Source: Mangifera indica
Taxonomy: Eukaryota > Streptophyta > Magnoliopsida > Sapindales > Anacardiaceae
Reading direction: 5' to 3'
Assembly (NCBI RefSeq): GCF_011075055.1
Contig: NC_058137.1
Coordinates: 25,095,463 to 25,159,462, forward strand
DNA length: 64,000 bases
The notes beneath the pieces are model-generated. The model was not told the DNA's origin and did not search any database. It worked only from the letters and a program-made list of their open reading frames with translations. Position 1 is the first letter of the stretch, and every line of letters begins with the position of its first letter. A program made the position numbers and the translations under genes. Below, one piece after another: positions 24,944-37,825 of the stretch.

Positions 24944-27770
24944 ATGGGAGGTGGTTTTAGGGTGCTCCATCTTGTCAGGCCTTTCCTTTCCTTTCTCCCT
25001 GAAGTTCAGAGTGCCGACAGGAAAGTTCCATTCAGAGAGAAGGTGATATACACTGTGATTTCTCTTTTCATTTTCTTGGTATGCAGTCAGCTCCCACTCT
25101 ATGGCATACACTCAACAACTGGTGCAGATCCATTCTATTGGATGCGTGTTATCCTTGCTTCAAATCGTGGTACTGTCATGGAACTTGGAATTACCCCAAT
25201 TGTGACATCTGGACTTGTGATGCAACTTCTTGCTGGATCAAAGATTATTGAAGTTGACAATAATGTACGCGAAGATCGTGCCCTCCTGTAAGTATTCTTT
25301 AGTGAGATTATTTAAAATTGGTGATTTTTCTTAGTAATAGTAATTTATAATTTTGTTTGCATTAGGAGATCAGTTGGTTGTTTCTGTATTAATTCACTGC
25401 TTTTGTTTTACATGTTGATTGCATTTATTACTTATTTTAAACTGGTCCAATGAGATTCTTATTGCAGCTTGTTTTATTTGTTAGTTCTTTGTCACTTAAA
25501 AGCATAAGACTTTTTATTATTTACAGTTGGGTTTAATCAGTTGTAATGCAGGCTGTACTTAATTCATGCTTGAAAAGTTCTTTGGCTTTACTTGCACTTG
25601 TCACATGTTTGTGCAACTTTCGTTTTTTTTCCCCTGATATGATGACTCTTTTCTTCCTTACAGAAATGGTGCACAGAAGTTGTTGGGTATTCTCATAGCA
25701 ATTGGTGAAGCAGTTGCTTATGTTCTCTCAGGGATGTATGGTAGTGTTGGTCAACTTGGAGTAGGAAACGCCATTCTTATTATCATTCAGCTCTGCTTTG
25801 CTGGTATCATTGTGATATGTTTGGATGAACTCCTCCAGAAGGGCTATGGTCTGGGCTCTGGAATCTCCCTTTTCATAGCAACCAATATCTGGTGAGCTTT
25901 AAGTGCTTTTAATGGACTACATAATGAAAATTTAGATCTGGTTTTAGGAATTAAGAATTCTAGTTCTTCAGGTAGATGTTAATATGTCATAGGTGTGTCT
26001 CATGGATTCTACTTTGGTATGATGTATTAAAGATGCTTGTGTTCTCATGTAGGTTTTATCATTTCTTTGCAGTGAAAATATCATTTGGAAAGCATTTAGT
26101 CCTACCACCATTAACAGTGGAAGAGGAGCTGAATTTGAAGGTGCTGTTATAGCTTTATTCCATCTCTTGATAACTAGAACAGACAAGGTCCGTGCTCTTC
26201 GCGAAGCCTTTTACCGGCAGAATCTGCCTAATGTGACAAACCTGCTTGCTACAGTCTTGATTTTCTTAATCGTGATCTACTTCCAAGGGTTCCGTGTTGT
26301 TTTGCCTGTGCGGTCAAAGAATGCCCGAGGACAACAGGGTTCATATCCAATTAAATTGTTCTACACCTCAAACATGCCCATCATCTTGCAATCTGCACTC
26401 GTCTCCAACCTGTACTTCATCTCCCAGGTATTGGAGGAAAATGTTCATTTGCACAACTTAAAGTTAAAGTTTTCTGATTTCAATTTTTTAAGTCTGGCAA
26501 CTTGTGTCTATACAGTTGCTGTATAGGAAATACAGTGGAAACTTTCTTGTGAATCTCTTGGGTACATGGAAGGAATCTGAATACTCTGGCCAATTTGTAC
26601 CTGTGGGTGGCCTTGCATATTATATAACAGCACCATCCAGGTAATTAAAATGTTATTTTATTTTCTTACCTACTATTGCTTGCATTTGCATTTTTTAAGT
26701 TGTAACTATTTTTCACTTGACTTAGTGCTCTGTTTAGTGATACCATCAACTCTCCATTGAGAAATTACTTGTATTTTGCAGCTTAGCTGATATGGCAGCC
26801 AATCCTTTCCATGCGTTGTTCTATCTTGTGTTTATGTTGTCAGCTTGTGCACTATTTTCAAAAACATGGATTGAAGTTTCTGGATCATCTGCTAAAGATG
26901 TTGCCAAGCAACTTAAGGTAATGTCACTGGTGTTAAAGATTGTAGGGATCTTAAGAAAGTTTCATGAATTGTCTTTTTTTCTGTGTCCCCATTGGTCACT
27001 CCTCTACTATGTCATAATTGATTCTCTGAACCAAGGAAGTTCAGCATTTACTTCTTGGACCTAATTCTCCACCTCATTTATAACCTATGTCATCCTTTAA
27101 ATACCTAAACTCAGTTGAAAATTGAAATGTAGTTAAACTTGAATAAAACTCATCGAGCTAATTTTTGTGCCCCTACCTCTGCTCCTGTGAATGAAGCCCC
27201 ACATTTACGTGGACAATTATATACCCTAATGTAGTGCGTAAAGAATAGTAATCATCCAAGTTTGATGTGAAGTCATTGATTATTGAAACATACATCCTAC
27301 ATTGCAGTGTTGGAATGGACCTTGCTGTTACATCTAGTTGGCTGCTTAGGACCTGAACTTTCTAATAGGACCTGCAATGTCAAACCTGCTTAGTTTAAAG
27401 AGGGAATCTATACTTCAATTTAGTACCAGTCTGTTCAGTCATCATGACTATGAAGCACATCATCATATATCAGTTTTCTATTGATATTGTGTGTAGACTA
27501 CGTGCTGAACTTTTCGCTGCATTTTTTTAGGAACAACAAATGATTATGCCTGGACATAGGGAGGCAAACTTACAGAAAGAGCTGAACCGCTATATCCCCA
27601 CAGCCGCAGCATTTGGCGGTATGTGTATCGGAGCACTGACCGTGTTGGCAGATTTCATGGGGGCTATTGGTTCAGGGACTGGAATTCTGCTTGCGGTGAC
27701 TATCATTTATCAGTATTTCGAGACGTTTGAGAAGGAAAGAGCCAGTGAGCTTGGCTTCTTTGGTTTTTAA
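24944..27770 (+). CDS. SEC61A: Protein transport protein SEC61 subunit alpha
   Basis: Six coding exons: 24944-25287, 25664-25891, 26073-26427, 26516-26640, 26782-26917, 27531-27770. All are in phase with GT-AG borders and encode 475 aa, the length usual for plant SEC61 alpha. It is the channel-forming subunit of the ER translocon and has about ten membrane helices. Visible landmarks are [20 protein letters not shown], the lumenal plug and second helix region ([18 protein letters not shown]), [14 protein letters not shown], the cytosolic ribosome-binding loop ([18 protein letters not shown]), [16 protein letters not shown] and the end [14 protein letters not shown]. The ATG is preceded by a spliced leader. 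Intact and surely essential. Confidence 0.98.
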
Positions 27771-29569
27771 GGCTATGGTGTGTTATGAGTAACTAGTGCC
27801 CGTGAGCAGTAATTTTTTGATAGAGCTGAAGATGTATGTAGGCCCCTTTTAACACAGAGGTTCAAGTTAGAATTTAGCCCTAGTTGGTGAGGAATTACAA
27901 TCTGCATGCATCTCTTGAAAATGTAATGCTTGTTTTTGTTTTTTATTTCTGACTTCCCTTCTGGATCATTGGATCTACTTGAGTGTAACTCCGTTAGATC
28001 CTGGGAATCTTACTTCTTTTGAACAATACTGGGTGAAGCTTGTAAACAGACATTCAAGAAAACAGATTAGAGTTTTTAGTTACTGTTTATTTAAGTAAAA
28101 TTTCAAACCCATGTCACCTTCATTTATTCAACCTTTTGTCATTAGCAATTGGAAATAAATCAATTTGCAGCCAGGTTGTGTAGCATTTTTCTTGATTTCA
28201 AGCTTGGGTCAATTTCTGGCTATTGGTTCATTACCCACCAAAACAAGGCCAATATTTGAATCAAAGTTTTAGTCATTGAACAAATATTTAATGCCATGAT
28301 GAAATTGTTGACCTTTTGTTTGAATCAAGAGTCTTCCGGTAATGATCATCTAAATGACAATTTGTTAGATTGTTGCTGTGGTTTATGATATAAAAATTCA
28401 GAGAATGTAAAGAAAGGGAGACGAATCATTACATGAGCCTGGCTTTTTTAATGCAGAGACTTGTAGAGACAAAGTGTTAGAATGATGATATTCATAGGAT
28501 GCCCTGGTGTGATGGGACATTGGTGGCCACTCACCTAGCCATTGAAAGAAAGAAAGAACGAAAGAAATAGAAAGGCTGGTAATTTCTGTTGCTAATTGAT
28601 TAACAGTTGGAAGTTTATTTTATTATTTAGAGGCGACAGAGGCCATGGCTGTCTTCTACTTCAACAAATGGCCTTAAGAGGCCCTGAAAAGTTGCTTACA
28701 GAGAGTTGACCCTATTATCATCATATTCACTACCAACAAGAAAGCTTTGACATTGTAAGTAATACATGTATCTCATTTTGCTTTTGAAATTCTCTGCCCC
28801 CATCTTCATCTTCGCCCTCAACTTTTCAAATAGCTAACATGGCTGGACATCCTTTTGAGAAGAAGGGCCTGTGACAAGTGAAGTTAAAAGATGTGTTTAA
28901 AAAGATAAAGCAAAAACTGACTGAATCTAATTATTTTTATCAATTTTTTATTGAATTGAAATATTTAGAATGTTTTTTTTTTTAAATTGAATAATAGGCC
29001 AAAAGAATATTTTCCACCCAGTCATCGGTTATTTTAACAGTGAATCTCATTAAAAAGGAAAGGTGATTATTTTGCATAAAATATTTTTTTCTTTATTTTT
29101 TATATTTTTTCTTTTAAAAAAATTTAAGGGATATATTATAAGTTTTACAAATATTAGGGATATTAAAAAAAATTCAAAGGTTTTTTATAAATTCAAAAAG
29201 TTTTAAAGTATTTTTAAAATGTTAATATATTTTTCAATAGTTTAAAAAATGATACATTCTAAAAAATAGATTAAAATATAATATTTTTCTATTTATTAAA
29301 ATATTAATATTTTTAAGAGTTTAATAATAAATTTTTAATAATTGATATTTATATTAAATATTAATAATAATTTTATGATTTAAATAAAAAGGTAAAATAC
29401 TCTTTCTAAAAAAAATTAAAGAGATTCATTAAAAAATCTATAATTATTTTAACTTTTTAAGTTAAATTTAAAAATTCATTGAAAGGTGAGGAACCATCTC
29501 CTTGATAAGTTTAACAATTGACCCATTTTCATTATAAAATTCTATAATTATTTTACTTATAAAAATTTA

Positions 29570-29705
29570 AAAAATAATACTATACATATATATTTTTATA
29601 TATAATTTAAGTATATAAATAAATTATTAACATATAATTAGATATTTTTATTTTTAATTTAAAATAATCTTATTATATAATAATATATTATCTGTATATT
29701 TTGGA
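29570..29705. mobile_element. AT-rich palindromic MITE (family D)
   Basis: The arms AACATATAATTAGATATTTTTA and TAATCTTATTATATAATAATAT fold on a short centre rich in TTTTTAATTTAAAA. This is the same layout as the copies at 36415-36565, 52600-52760 and 55060-56585. Confidence 0.5.
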
Positions 29706-30169
29706 AGCCTTCAAATAGGAAACTTTATGTTAAAATAGCGCCATCAACTTTGACTTCGGGGCAAATATTGCTTAGTCAAATATTATCATAAAATATTAAA
29801 TTAGAACATTAAATCTTGTATTTTCCTCATTGGTTTTCATGTCATTTTCAATGGAGTATTTCAATATTTGATTGAGTGTGAGAGAAAATGACAATTAAGC
29901 AAATTATTAACATAATTTGCTTGTGATAATTAATTAAACATGTTTGGCTTAAATTTCTAGGGCCCTCCATGAATCATATTCATATAATAAACATTAAATC
30001 CTGCATTATTCAAGATTTCTAGGGCCCCCAGTTGAATTGAAAGGTTGCTTTGTTGTTTCCTTTTCATAGGGAATTATAATTATATTATATATCTTAAACC
30101 CATTTGACATTTCTTGCTGTATGCCAAGTCAATTATTTTGATTTTTCTTACTTCCTTAAAATTTACTTC

Positions 30170-30510
30170 ATTGTTTTTTATATTATTAATATTATTTTAT
30201 TTATTTAGGTTATAAAATAGTATAATACTAAAAAATAATTTGATTATCATCTCTATCTTAAATAAATAAATATCGATAATATCACAATTTATCATTATTT
30301 ATTAACTTTTAAGATAAAAATATCTTTATTTTTAATTAATATAAAAATATTTTAAAATAATTATACTAATAATATTTTAATCAAATAATACTTTAATATT
30401 TTTATTATTTTTAATAAAATATAATAGTTATTTATATTTATTATTAATAATAATAATTTTTATAAAATTTATTATTATAATAATATTTTATTTCCAAATC
30501 AAATGATAAA
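30170..30510. mobile_element. AT-rich element of the Tourist-like family
   Basis: Shares CTTTATTTTTAATTAATATA, TTTAAAATAATTATA and the end CAAATCAAATGAT with the better-bounded copy at 44840-45306. Its ends have decayed. Confidence 0.45.
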
Positions 30511-31199
30511 AATTCCCAAATAAGATGACATGGGTTTGAGATTTATCAAAATATATTAAAATTAAACTTTTAATAAATTTTTACTAACCAAGTGTGGTAA
30601 GTTCAGCCGTAACGAGAGAATCCGCTCACATAAGGTTTTATTAAAAAGAAAAGATTTTGAAAAAAAAAAAAATCAAATAAGTCCAAGATTTAAGCGTTTG
30701 TTTTTAATGATACAATTTTTTTTGGTTAAATCGAAAATAAATAAATAAATAAATAAAATCAGTATTTGATTAAAGATTCTTACAGAGCTAAAAATCAGAA
30801 GAATGTGAACTAGAAGATGCCAGCTGGATGTCTCGGTACCCGAAGAATCAGCGATCCGGTGCCCACTACGACTCACGTGTCCGACAATTACATCTCTCGT
30901 CTCGCTCCTTTCACACAATCTATCTCTTTTCTGACAAATCTCAACCCTCCATTTTCTAACCAACAGACCTGCAACAAGCCTCAGATTTCATCCCGCATAC
31001 CCGAACTACCCTTCCCCGCCTCTTCTTGTACCACTGTCCCACCGGACAACGAACGTGTAAATCCTTTAAAAGATTAAGGGTACAAACGGAATAATAGTTT
31101 AATCGAAAACGACCCAACATAAATTTTTATATTTGACGTCCTGCTGCTACCATTTACAGATTGTGTCCTTTATCGTCATTTTCGTTCTTTCTTCGTCAT

Positions 31200-33797
31200 C
31201 TTCCAAATTAAAAAAATAAAAAACCATTTCATTTCAGCAGCCTGTGCTTTCGTACCAATTTTGATCGGAAATTAGAAAATTGAAAATCGTCTTAAATAAT
31301 TGGTTTGTTTTGAGATTATAGAAGGAAGGTGAAGGTTTTTTGTATGGTAAGCTATGGAAACTTCCTGATATAGTTTTTGGTTTTAGTTATTTCTCAGCTG
31401 TATCTTTGTTCTTGCTATTATATTTCCATATTGAGCTGTTTTTCTGTTTTGTTTTTTTTTAATGAACTGTTTTTTAAATAACGAAGGTTCGTTGTCGGTT
31501 GTTGAGTTGTTAAAGATTTGGAAACGGGAATCATATATTATTAAATTTTCATGTATTTTATGTTGTCTGTTTTAGGGATTAGGCCAGAGTTTCTGAGTCT
31601 TATGTGGTTCGTAATTCTGAATCTTATTTTTTGTTTTTAGTTTCTTCGTTGTTTCTGGTGTTTAATTTTTTAATTTTGAGTTTGGTGTTGTTTTTGATGT
31701 TTTATTAGTTTTGGTTTTGATTTGATTTGCAGGTGGTAGAGAAGAGAAATAGAAGTTGCTACTGAATTGTCAGTCGTTCGCTGTGGTGTTTTTGTCCTTG
31801 CGTTTTCTTGAGATCTACGCTAAACATGGAGTGTTGACAAGTTCAAACTTCTTCCTCTGATTGTCAAAGGTGTGCACTAATTCTCAGCTCTATTTTGTAT
31901 TTAAAATGTGAATTTCTATGATCTTTCTCTTGTTTCCAACGTTATTTTGTTAGCAGTAATATCGTGAGATTAATAACTTAGAAATTGTTAAAATGAAATG
32001 ACAATATATTTAATATTACCGGCTGGGTTTATTGTTGGACTAGTGTGGTAATGTTTCACCACCTTATCAGCCATTGGATTGCCTAAAAGCCAAAAGTAGT
32101 CAATCTAATGGCGTGGAAACAGGGGTGTGATATTTTTATTTTTTATGTTTTGGGTAATATCTTCCTAGCAATTAGATTAAAATGACTAGTAAAATATTAG
32201 TTATTTTAATAGTAATGGAGTTGCTATGAATATATGTAAAAGGAAATAATGAGAGTAAAGTAACTTAATGTAATATTCATCTTTTTGGAAGAACAAAAAG
32301 GCTGAGATTTCTGCCCGTTGATAACAATGATGTAATAAAAAATAGAAAGGCTCGCATCTCTAAAAATTTAATTTCAGAAGTCTTAGACATCCAACGGATA
32401 TATGAAATGTGTAGTCTCCCAAGATGAGTTTTGATGAATGAATGCGCTGAGGAAAAGGACAAGTTTATAATGGTGTTGAGTCATCAAGTCCATCAGGAAA
32501 AAGAAAATCTATCCCTCTGGGGAGTACTCATTGGAGCCACGTGATTTTGCTATGAATTTAATATGTAGTAAATGATCAAATTATATATTTTCACTGTACT
32601 CTGACCCAGATTCAAAGTTTCTATTTTGTTCTGGTTATTACTGTAGGATCAGTTTGGTAACATAAAATTCTTTTGTTTAGTACTATTATTAGGCCATTCT
32701 CCTTGTGTAAATTCTACTTGGTAGCTAGGGAGGAGGCTTTTATTATGGTGGATTTTGATAATTTTCTTGGATGCTTGTTGATGACAGGGTAGTGGCAGAT
32801 GCTTTAATAATATTGTGTGTGAATTTTCTGCATTAGCATCGTGCATTCACTGTTAATAATGGAACAAATGGACCCTTTACTGTCAGAAAAATTACTTTGT
32901 TTGAATTCAAAATGAACCCATAATTGTACCAGGCACCTGCCATACTGAAAAAAACAACAAATGAATAAGAATGGATGAACAAATGATTAAAGAGACCTAT
33001 AACTTAAACTCCGATGCTATGCATAATTTATATTGAGAGTAATAAAATCTATATTTATATCATAACCTCATTTAATATGTGCGTTTCATTTAGTTAGCTA
33101 AATGTGGCAAATTAGATTTAATATAATATAATTCCATGTCTCTCCTTGCTGGCAAAATTCCATCTAATTTCTATTATTAAAAGTTCGTCTATGGTGGCCA
33201 TAGAATTGAGATATTGAATGGTAGGAATATTTTGACACAAAAATAATAATAAGACAACAAATATGAAAGAAAGAATAGTCCAAGCTTGAAATATTACATT
33301 ATTGAGAAGAATTTTTAATCTGCTCGAATACTTTCTCCCCACTTGATTCTTGTCACATAAATACAACATCTAGCGCTAGTCTTTACTTGCCTCGATTTAC
33401 TGTGAAGCATTAATTAAACATTTTTCTTGTATTAATCTTTGCAGGCTCCAGCTAGCTCCTGCTTATTGATTTGGATGTCATTATTCTTCTTCTGTTAATT
33501 TTTTTCTCTTTGCCGCGTTAAAGCTTGACTCTTTTCAGTCATTGAGAGAAAGCAAGTTGTAGAGTATAAAAAGCTTGTGGAACCCAAAACGAAAAGATAT
33601 TCTAATGGTGCTTTAGTGTCCATGGCCTCGGTCTAAGTGTTAAAGTATATCGTTTGCTAGCTTTTTTCTTTCATTCCTTCTACACGCTCATAATAATCAT
33701 CATAACCCCATCTTTATTATCTTTGTTTTTTTTCCTTTTTAAATTTGGGATGTCTTAGAATTTTCAATAGCATCACAATCTGTAGTTTCTTCTGCAG
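31200..33797 (+). promoter_or_regulatory. Probable 5' UTR exons and introns of the GIL1-like gene
   Basis: A donor GTAAGC after 31346, an acceptor TTTGCAG ending 31732, a donor after 31869, an acceptor TTTGCAG ending 33444 and an acceptor TCTGCAG ending 33797, immediately before the ATG, outline a leader spliced over about 2.4 kb. These sites were read by eye. No other gene is seen; short open frames in the introns look random. Confidence 0.45.
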
Positions 33798-35195
33798 ATG
33801 GAATCTGTGAAACCTTCAGCCATGACTCCAGCCAAGAGTAAATTGGCACGTACGTTTGCTAAAGTTCTTCATATTCGAGCTGTATCTGGGGTTGCTCCGG
33901 TTGATGGAGTTAAGAAAGTTAAGCCTCAGGAGAAGGTGGTCAAAGATGATCAGAAGCCTGTTAAAAGTAAAGGTAGTTGGTCTCAGTTATTTGACAAGGA
34001 TGATAAAGATGATGAAAACAAAGTGGTCATTGAAGCTCTTCTTGCAAAAATTTTTGCAACCATTTCATCAGTTAAAGCTGCGTATAGTCAATTGCAATAC
34101 GCGCAGTCTCCATATGATGCCGAGGGTATTCAATCTGCTGATTGTTTGGTAGTTAAAGAGTTGAAGAATTTGTCTGAATTTAAGCAGTGTTACTTTAAGA
34201 AACAGTTTGATTTTTCCCCAGAGAAAACGTTGGTTTCTGCTGAAATTCAGGAGTTGAATAGTCTTCTAAAGACTTATGAAATCATGAGGAAGAAGTTAGA
34301 ATCTCAGCTGAGGCTCAAGGACTCTGAAATCATATTTCTTAGAGAGAAGTTAGAGGAAATCAATAAACAAAACAAGTTAACAGAGAAGAGATTATATTCA
34401 AGTGGCCAGTTATCTATGCTTGATCATCTGCACTTCTCAGGGTTAAGTCCTAGTCATTTCAATGCAGTTCTTCGGCATGCTGTGAAATCTATCAGAGGCT
34501 TCGTCAGGTTAATGATTGATGAGATGAAAACTGCCGGATGGGATATTGATGCTGCAGCCAATTCAATTCAACCAAATGCGGTTTATTATAAAGCTGATCA
34601 CAAATGTTTTGCATTTGAATCCTTCGTTTGCAGGGAAATGTTCAATGCTTTTCATTACCCCAATTACTCCCCAGCAAAGGAGCCGTTGCCAGAGAGAAAG
34701 AAACAACAACAGCAACAGCTGTTCTTTGAGAGATTCACAGAACTAAAGTCTGTGAAGGCAAAAGATTATCTCTCAAGGAAGTCTAAATCATCCTTTGGAA
34801 AATTTTGCCGGGTCAAGTACTTGCAAGTGATTCACCCGAAAATGGAATCATCATTTTTTGGCAATCTTAACCACAGGAACCTTGTGAATTCTGGTGAATT
34901 TCCAGATACCGGATTCTTTGCCTCATTTGCAGAAATGGCAAAACGTGTTTGGCTTCTACACTGCTTGGCCTTTTCATTTCAGCCTGAGGCCTCAATCTTT
35001 CAAGTAAACAAAGGGACTCGATTCTCGGAAGTCTACATGGAAAGCTTAGATGATGAAGCCTTCCTTCCATCAAACAACACACAAGAATCCGACCCTCGAG
35101 TCGCTTTCACAGTTGTTCCAGGCTTTAGGATCGGTAAAACTGTTCTACAGTGCCAGGTTTATCTCTCCCAATTTCAAACTAATCACAACCACTAA
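33798..35195 (+). CDS. GIL1: GRAVITROPIC IN THE LIGHT 1-like protein (DUF641)
   Basis: Single open coding exon of 465 codons. It starts MESVKPSAMTPAKSKLARTF, as in GIL1-type proteins, followed by a lysine-rich segment. The DUF641 region begins near residue 75 (EALLAKIFATISSVKAAYSQLQ) and runs into a coiled coil (ELNSLLKTYEIMRKKLESQL...). The C-terminal GIL1/IRKI domain includes LRHAVKSIRGFVRLMIDEMK, AGWDIDAAANSI, FESFVCREMF and FARRVWLL-like FAEMAKRVWLLHCLAFSF. GIL1 is needed in Arabidopsis for light-induced randomisation of hypocotyl growth and acts with phytochrome. A KKQQQQQL tract lies near residue 300. The ATG follows directly on a 3' splice site. The last residues, QVYLSQFQTNHNH, are less typical of the family. 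Confidence 0.9.
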   Translation: MESVKPSAMTPAKSKLARTFAKVLHIRAVSGVAPVDGVKKVKPQEKVVKDDQKPVKSKGSWSQLFDKDDKDDENKVVIEALLAKIFATISSVKAAYSQLQYAQSPYDAEGIQSADCLVVKELKNLSEFKQCYFKKQFDFSPEKTLVSAEIQELNSLLKTYEIMRKKLESQLRLKDSEIIFLREKLEEINKQNKLTEKRLYSSGQLSMLDHLHFSGLSPSHFNAVLRHAVKSIRGFVRLMIDEMKTAGWDIDAAANSIQPNAVYYKADHKCFAFESFVCREMFNAFHYPNYSPAKEPLPERKKQQQQQLFFERFTELKSVKAKDYLSRKSKSSFGKFCRVKYLQVIHPKMESSFFGNLNHRNLVNSGEFPDTGFFASFAEMAKRVWLLHCLAFSFQPEASIFQVNKGTRFSEVYMESLDDEAFLPSNNTQESDPRVAFTVVPGFRIGKTVLQCQVYLSQFQTNHNH

Positions 35196-36414
35196 TCACG
35201 ATTGGACCACATCCTAAAACATTGATTGACTGGAAGGCCATCCTCCTGGGAAAAAACTTGGATGTGGGCAATGCACATGTATCCATCGAATGAGTCAGCA
35301 ACGCATGAGCAAAAATGACATATAATGCATCCTCATTGGTCGGATACGTTGCACCGTCGGCATCCAAGATTTTCTCAAAGTTCTGATTTTTCTTTCAAAA
35401 AGTAAAGATCAGACAAATGGGTTGCCTGGTCGATTAGTGTGTTGTGGGGACTCTAAGATGGATTTTGTCCTTTATCTATGTGGCCAATTTGAAAAGAAAA
35501 CCGCGTAGACTGAATGAGTCATTTTAGCTTATATGATGTAATGGGACTTCCTGCCAAAATTTTGTTGATATTAGGCCAATGACAGAGGGATGTTAGCTGT
35601 TTTGCATCATTACTTTATAATTGTATTGATGTTTGTAATGTACATATTGATTTATTTAATATTTATATATCCTAGGTGGGAATTTCAATTATTTTATGTA
35701 TTATAATTTTTGTGTAATATATGCTTTCTTTGGATGCTTTGCCATGTATTGCCAGAAAGAGGCCTCTCAACCTCTCTTTTTCCTTTTTTGGGGGGTTTGG
35801 GAATATTAATTAAAATAGTCCCGGACAACCTAACTGGGATAAAATTAAATTAAAAAATAATTACATTTATATAATAAAAATAAAATTGGGCGTATATGTA
35901 TATAAAAGCAAAAAATATATATTTGGGTTAATATCCCAATTTGTGGACTAGATTTAGATGACGTTGTCTCCTTTTATAAAAGAACAAATCATAGATTTGT
36001 AAATTTCATCTGTTAGATATGATATTTTTATTTATTATTATTATTTGCATATTTTGGCTCCCTCTGTGGTCTTCCGGGAGAGGGCCATTTGAGGCTGATG
36101 GAAGAAAATATGGACATAAACGTGCATGCAATTGCAGAAGTTTGACATTATTAAAGCAGTTTGGGTCCCAAAGTGGCACCGGCTTTATTTAATTCGGTCG
36201 GTCATGGAGAGGCTTGTGATGTGAAGCCAAAATTTCAACACGTCTTCTTGGGATTGCAATAACAAATCTTTCGATGAGTGATGAACTTACATTTTCCCAC
36301 CTTCATTTTAGTGAATGAAGTTTGCGAATCTATTTTTTAAAACTTGTAACGTTCTAACCTTTCTAAATTCCAAACATTAAGGATCAATGGATATGTTGGT
36401 CATTTACCACAATG

Positions 36415-36565
36415 TATATATGTTGTTACAACAACATGCTTTTAAATACACATATTATATGTTATCATATAATCGAATGTTACTTTATTATTAATTTAAA
36501 ATTATCTAATCGTTTGATAATATACATTAAATATATAACTATTTATGTTTTTAATAAGAGTACGT
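36415..36565. mobile_element. AT-rich palindromic MITE (family D)
   Basis: The arms GTTATCATATAATCGAATGT and ATCTAATCGTTTGATAATAT flank a TTAATTTAAAATT centre. Outer arms contain ATTATATG and TACATTAAATATATAA. Confidence 0.6.
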
Positions 36566-37177
36566 ATGTATAGTCTTATTAATGGTCTTAAGTTAATCTT
36601 AAACTAAACCCTAATCTCATTCTTAAAGAATATATATATATATTAAAAAAAGAATAATATGATATAAATAAAACATTATAACGTAAGTATTAAAAAAATA
36701 AATTAACCTTCAATTTAGATAAAAACTAATGGTTGTGTTGTGGTTTAATTCATCTTCCAAATGAAATTAATATAAACCCTTTATGTAGTGACATAAAATT
36801 ATAAATAACTTCCTTTCTTTCAGGTAGCAATGAGAGATAAATGAAACATTAGAAAACCTTTTATGGGCCTATTCATTGGGCTTTAATTCACTACTGGACC
36901 AATTATCTGTATCTATTTTAAAAGACCATTATTCTAACCAGCTCCCCACAAAAGCCTGGCAGGTGAAGATTATTGTAGACGGTATAGAGTAGTTACTGAT
37001 TAATTATGAAAATGATAAGATGAAATAAAAAATTATATGTATATACAAATCTTATTAACATATTTATACAAACTAAAGTAATAATATACGATTAGATGAT
37101 ACGATTGTTTATTTTTTTCCCGTCAAAATCACACAACCCATGTTTCCACATTAAATTAAATAGATAAATTAATAAAA

Positions 37178-37182
<5 letters not shown>

Positions 37183-37237
<55 letters not shown>
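37183..37237. repeat. (AT)n microsatellite
   Basis: An uninterrupted TATATA run of about 55 bases. Confidence 0.97.
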
Positions 37238-37242
<5 letters not shown>

Positions 37243-37493
37243 TTTTGAAAAATATTAGCGTATACTTGATAACACATCTCATTTGGTAAAATACATTAAT
37301 TTGTATAGATAAATTAATAAAAAAAAGTTAGTAAGTATATATTATTCTAAGAATAATGATAATATTATGCTAACTTTTTTTTTAATACAAACTTATATTT
37401 ATTGGTGTGTATTAATGTAATTAAAGGATGTAATTATTTTTTTTATATTTAATTAAAAAATTAATAAATGTAATATTATTGTAAAAATAAGAA

Positions 37494-37750
37494 TCACGGC
37501 TTATGGCCAATTCCAAGACTTGGACCTGATGAATCCAGAACTTTGTCGCGTGCGTCCATTATATCAACCTCTCGTTCGTAGGCAATTTATGTTCGAACTT
37601 TCCACCAGGAGGTGTTTCAGTGCCCTTAATTATCAAAGGCACTAACCAGATTGTCCTCCAGGGCAAGGGCCTTTATTTTCTCCAAGCTCAGGACCCTTCT
37701 TGCTTCCCACAGATGGTATATACAAGATGGTAATCACAAGAACGAAGGTA
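37494..37750 (-). pseudogene. Decayed PIP-like secreted-peptide gene
   Basis: Minus-strand sequence matches the intact precursor at 41237-41500: FVLVITILYIPS matches FVLVITIPFYMPS of its signal peptide, and the following DNA aligns with its propeptide. The start codon is gone and there are stops after GGQSG and in the middle. The C-terminal end still reads SSGPSLGIGHKP and then a stop; SGPSxGxGH is the core of PIP danger peptides. A short open frame from a late Met covers that end but has no signal peptide. It lies in an inverted duplication with the upstream region of the intact gene. Confidence 0.75.
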
Positions 37751-37825
37751 TTAAGTAGTAAGCTGATTCACGCTTGCTAGTGTCATCAACTCGATGGGAC
37801 TGAAATTGCAGGAATTATTTGAGAG

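Larger units (their letters stand above)
27771..31190. other. Intergenic: SEC61 alpha 3' UTR, then AT-rich repeats
   Basis: The first 200-300 bases are probably 3' UTR. A GAAA microsatellite lies at 28545-28567. At about 28997 GGCCAAAAGAATATTTTCCA resembles an end of foldback family A with no partner. An AT palindromic MITE lies at about 29570-29705 and a Tourist-like element at about 30170-30510. An 86-codon frame at 30817-31077 sits upstream of the next gene and has no recognisable content. Confidence 0.5.
35196..37490. other. Intergenic: 3' UTR, palindromic MITE, (AT)n
   Basis: No gene recognised. An AT palindromic MITE lies at about 36415-36565. A pure (AT)n run spans 37183-37237. The last 250 bases before the peptide pseudogene are plain AT-rich DNA. 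Confidence 0.5.

Noticed and set aside
30817..31077. 86-codon plus-strand frame upstream of the GIL1-like gene
   Set aside because: Reads like chance; lies in the likely promoter region with no homology I recognise.
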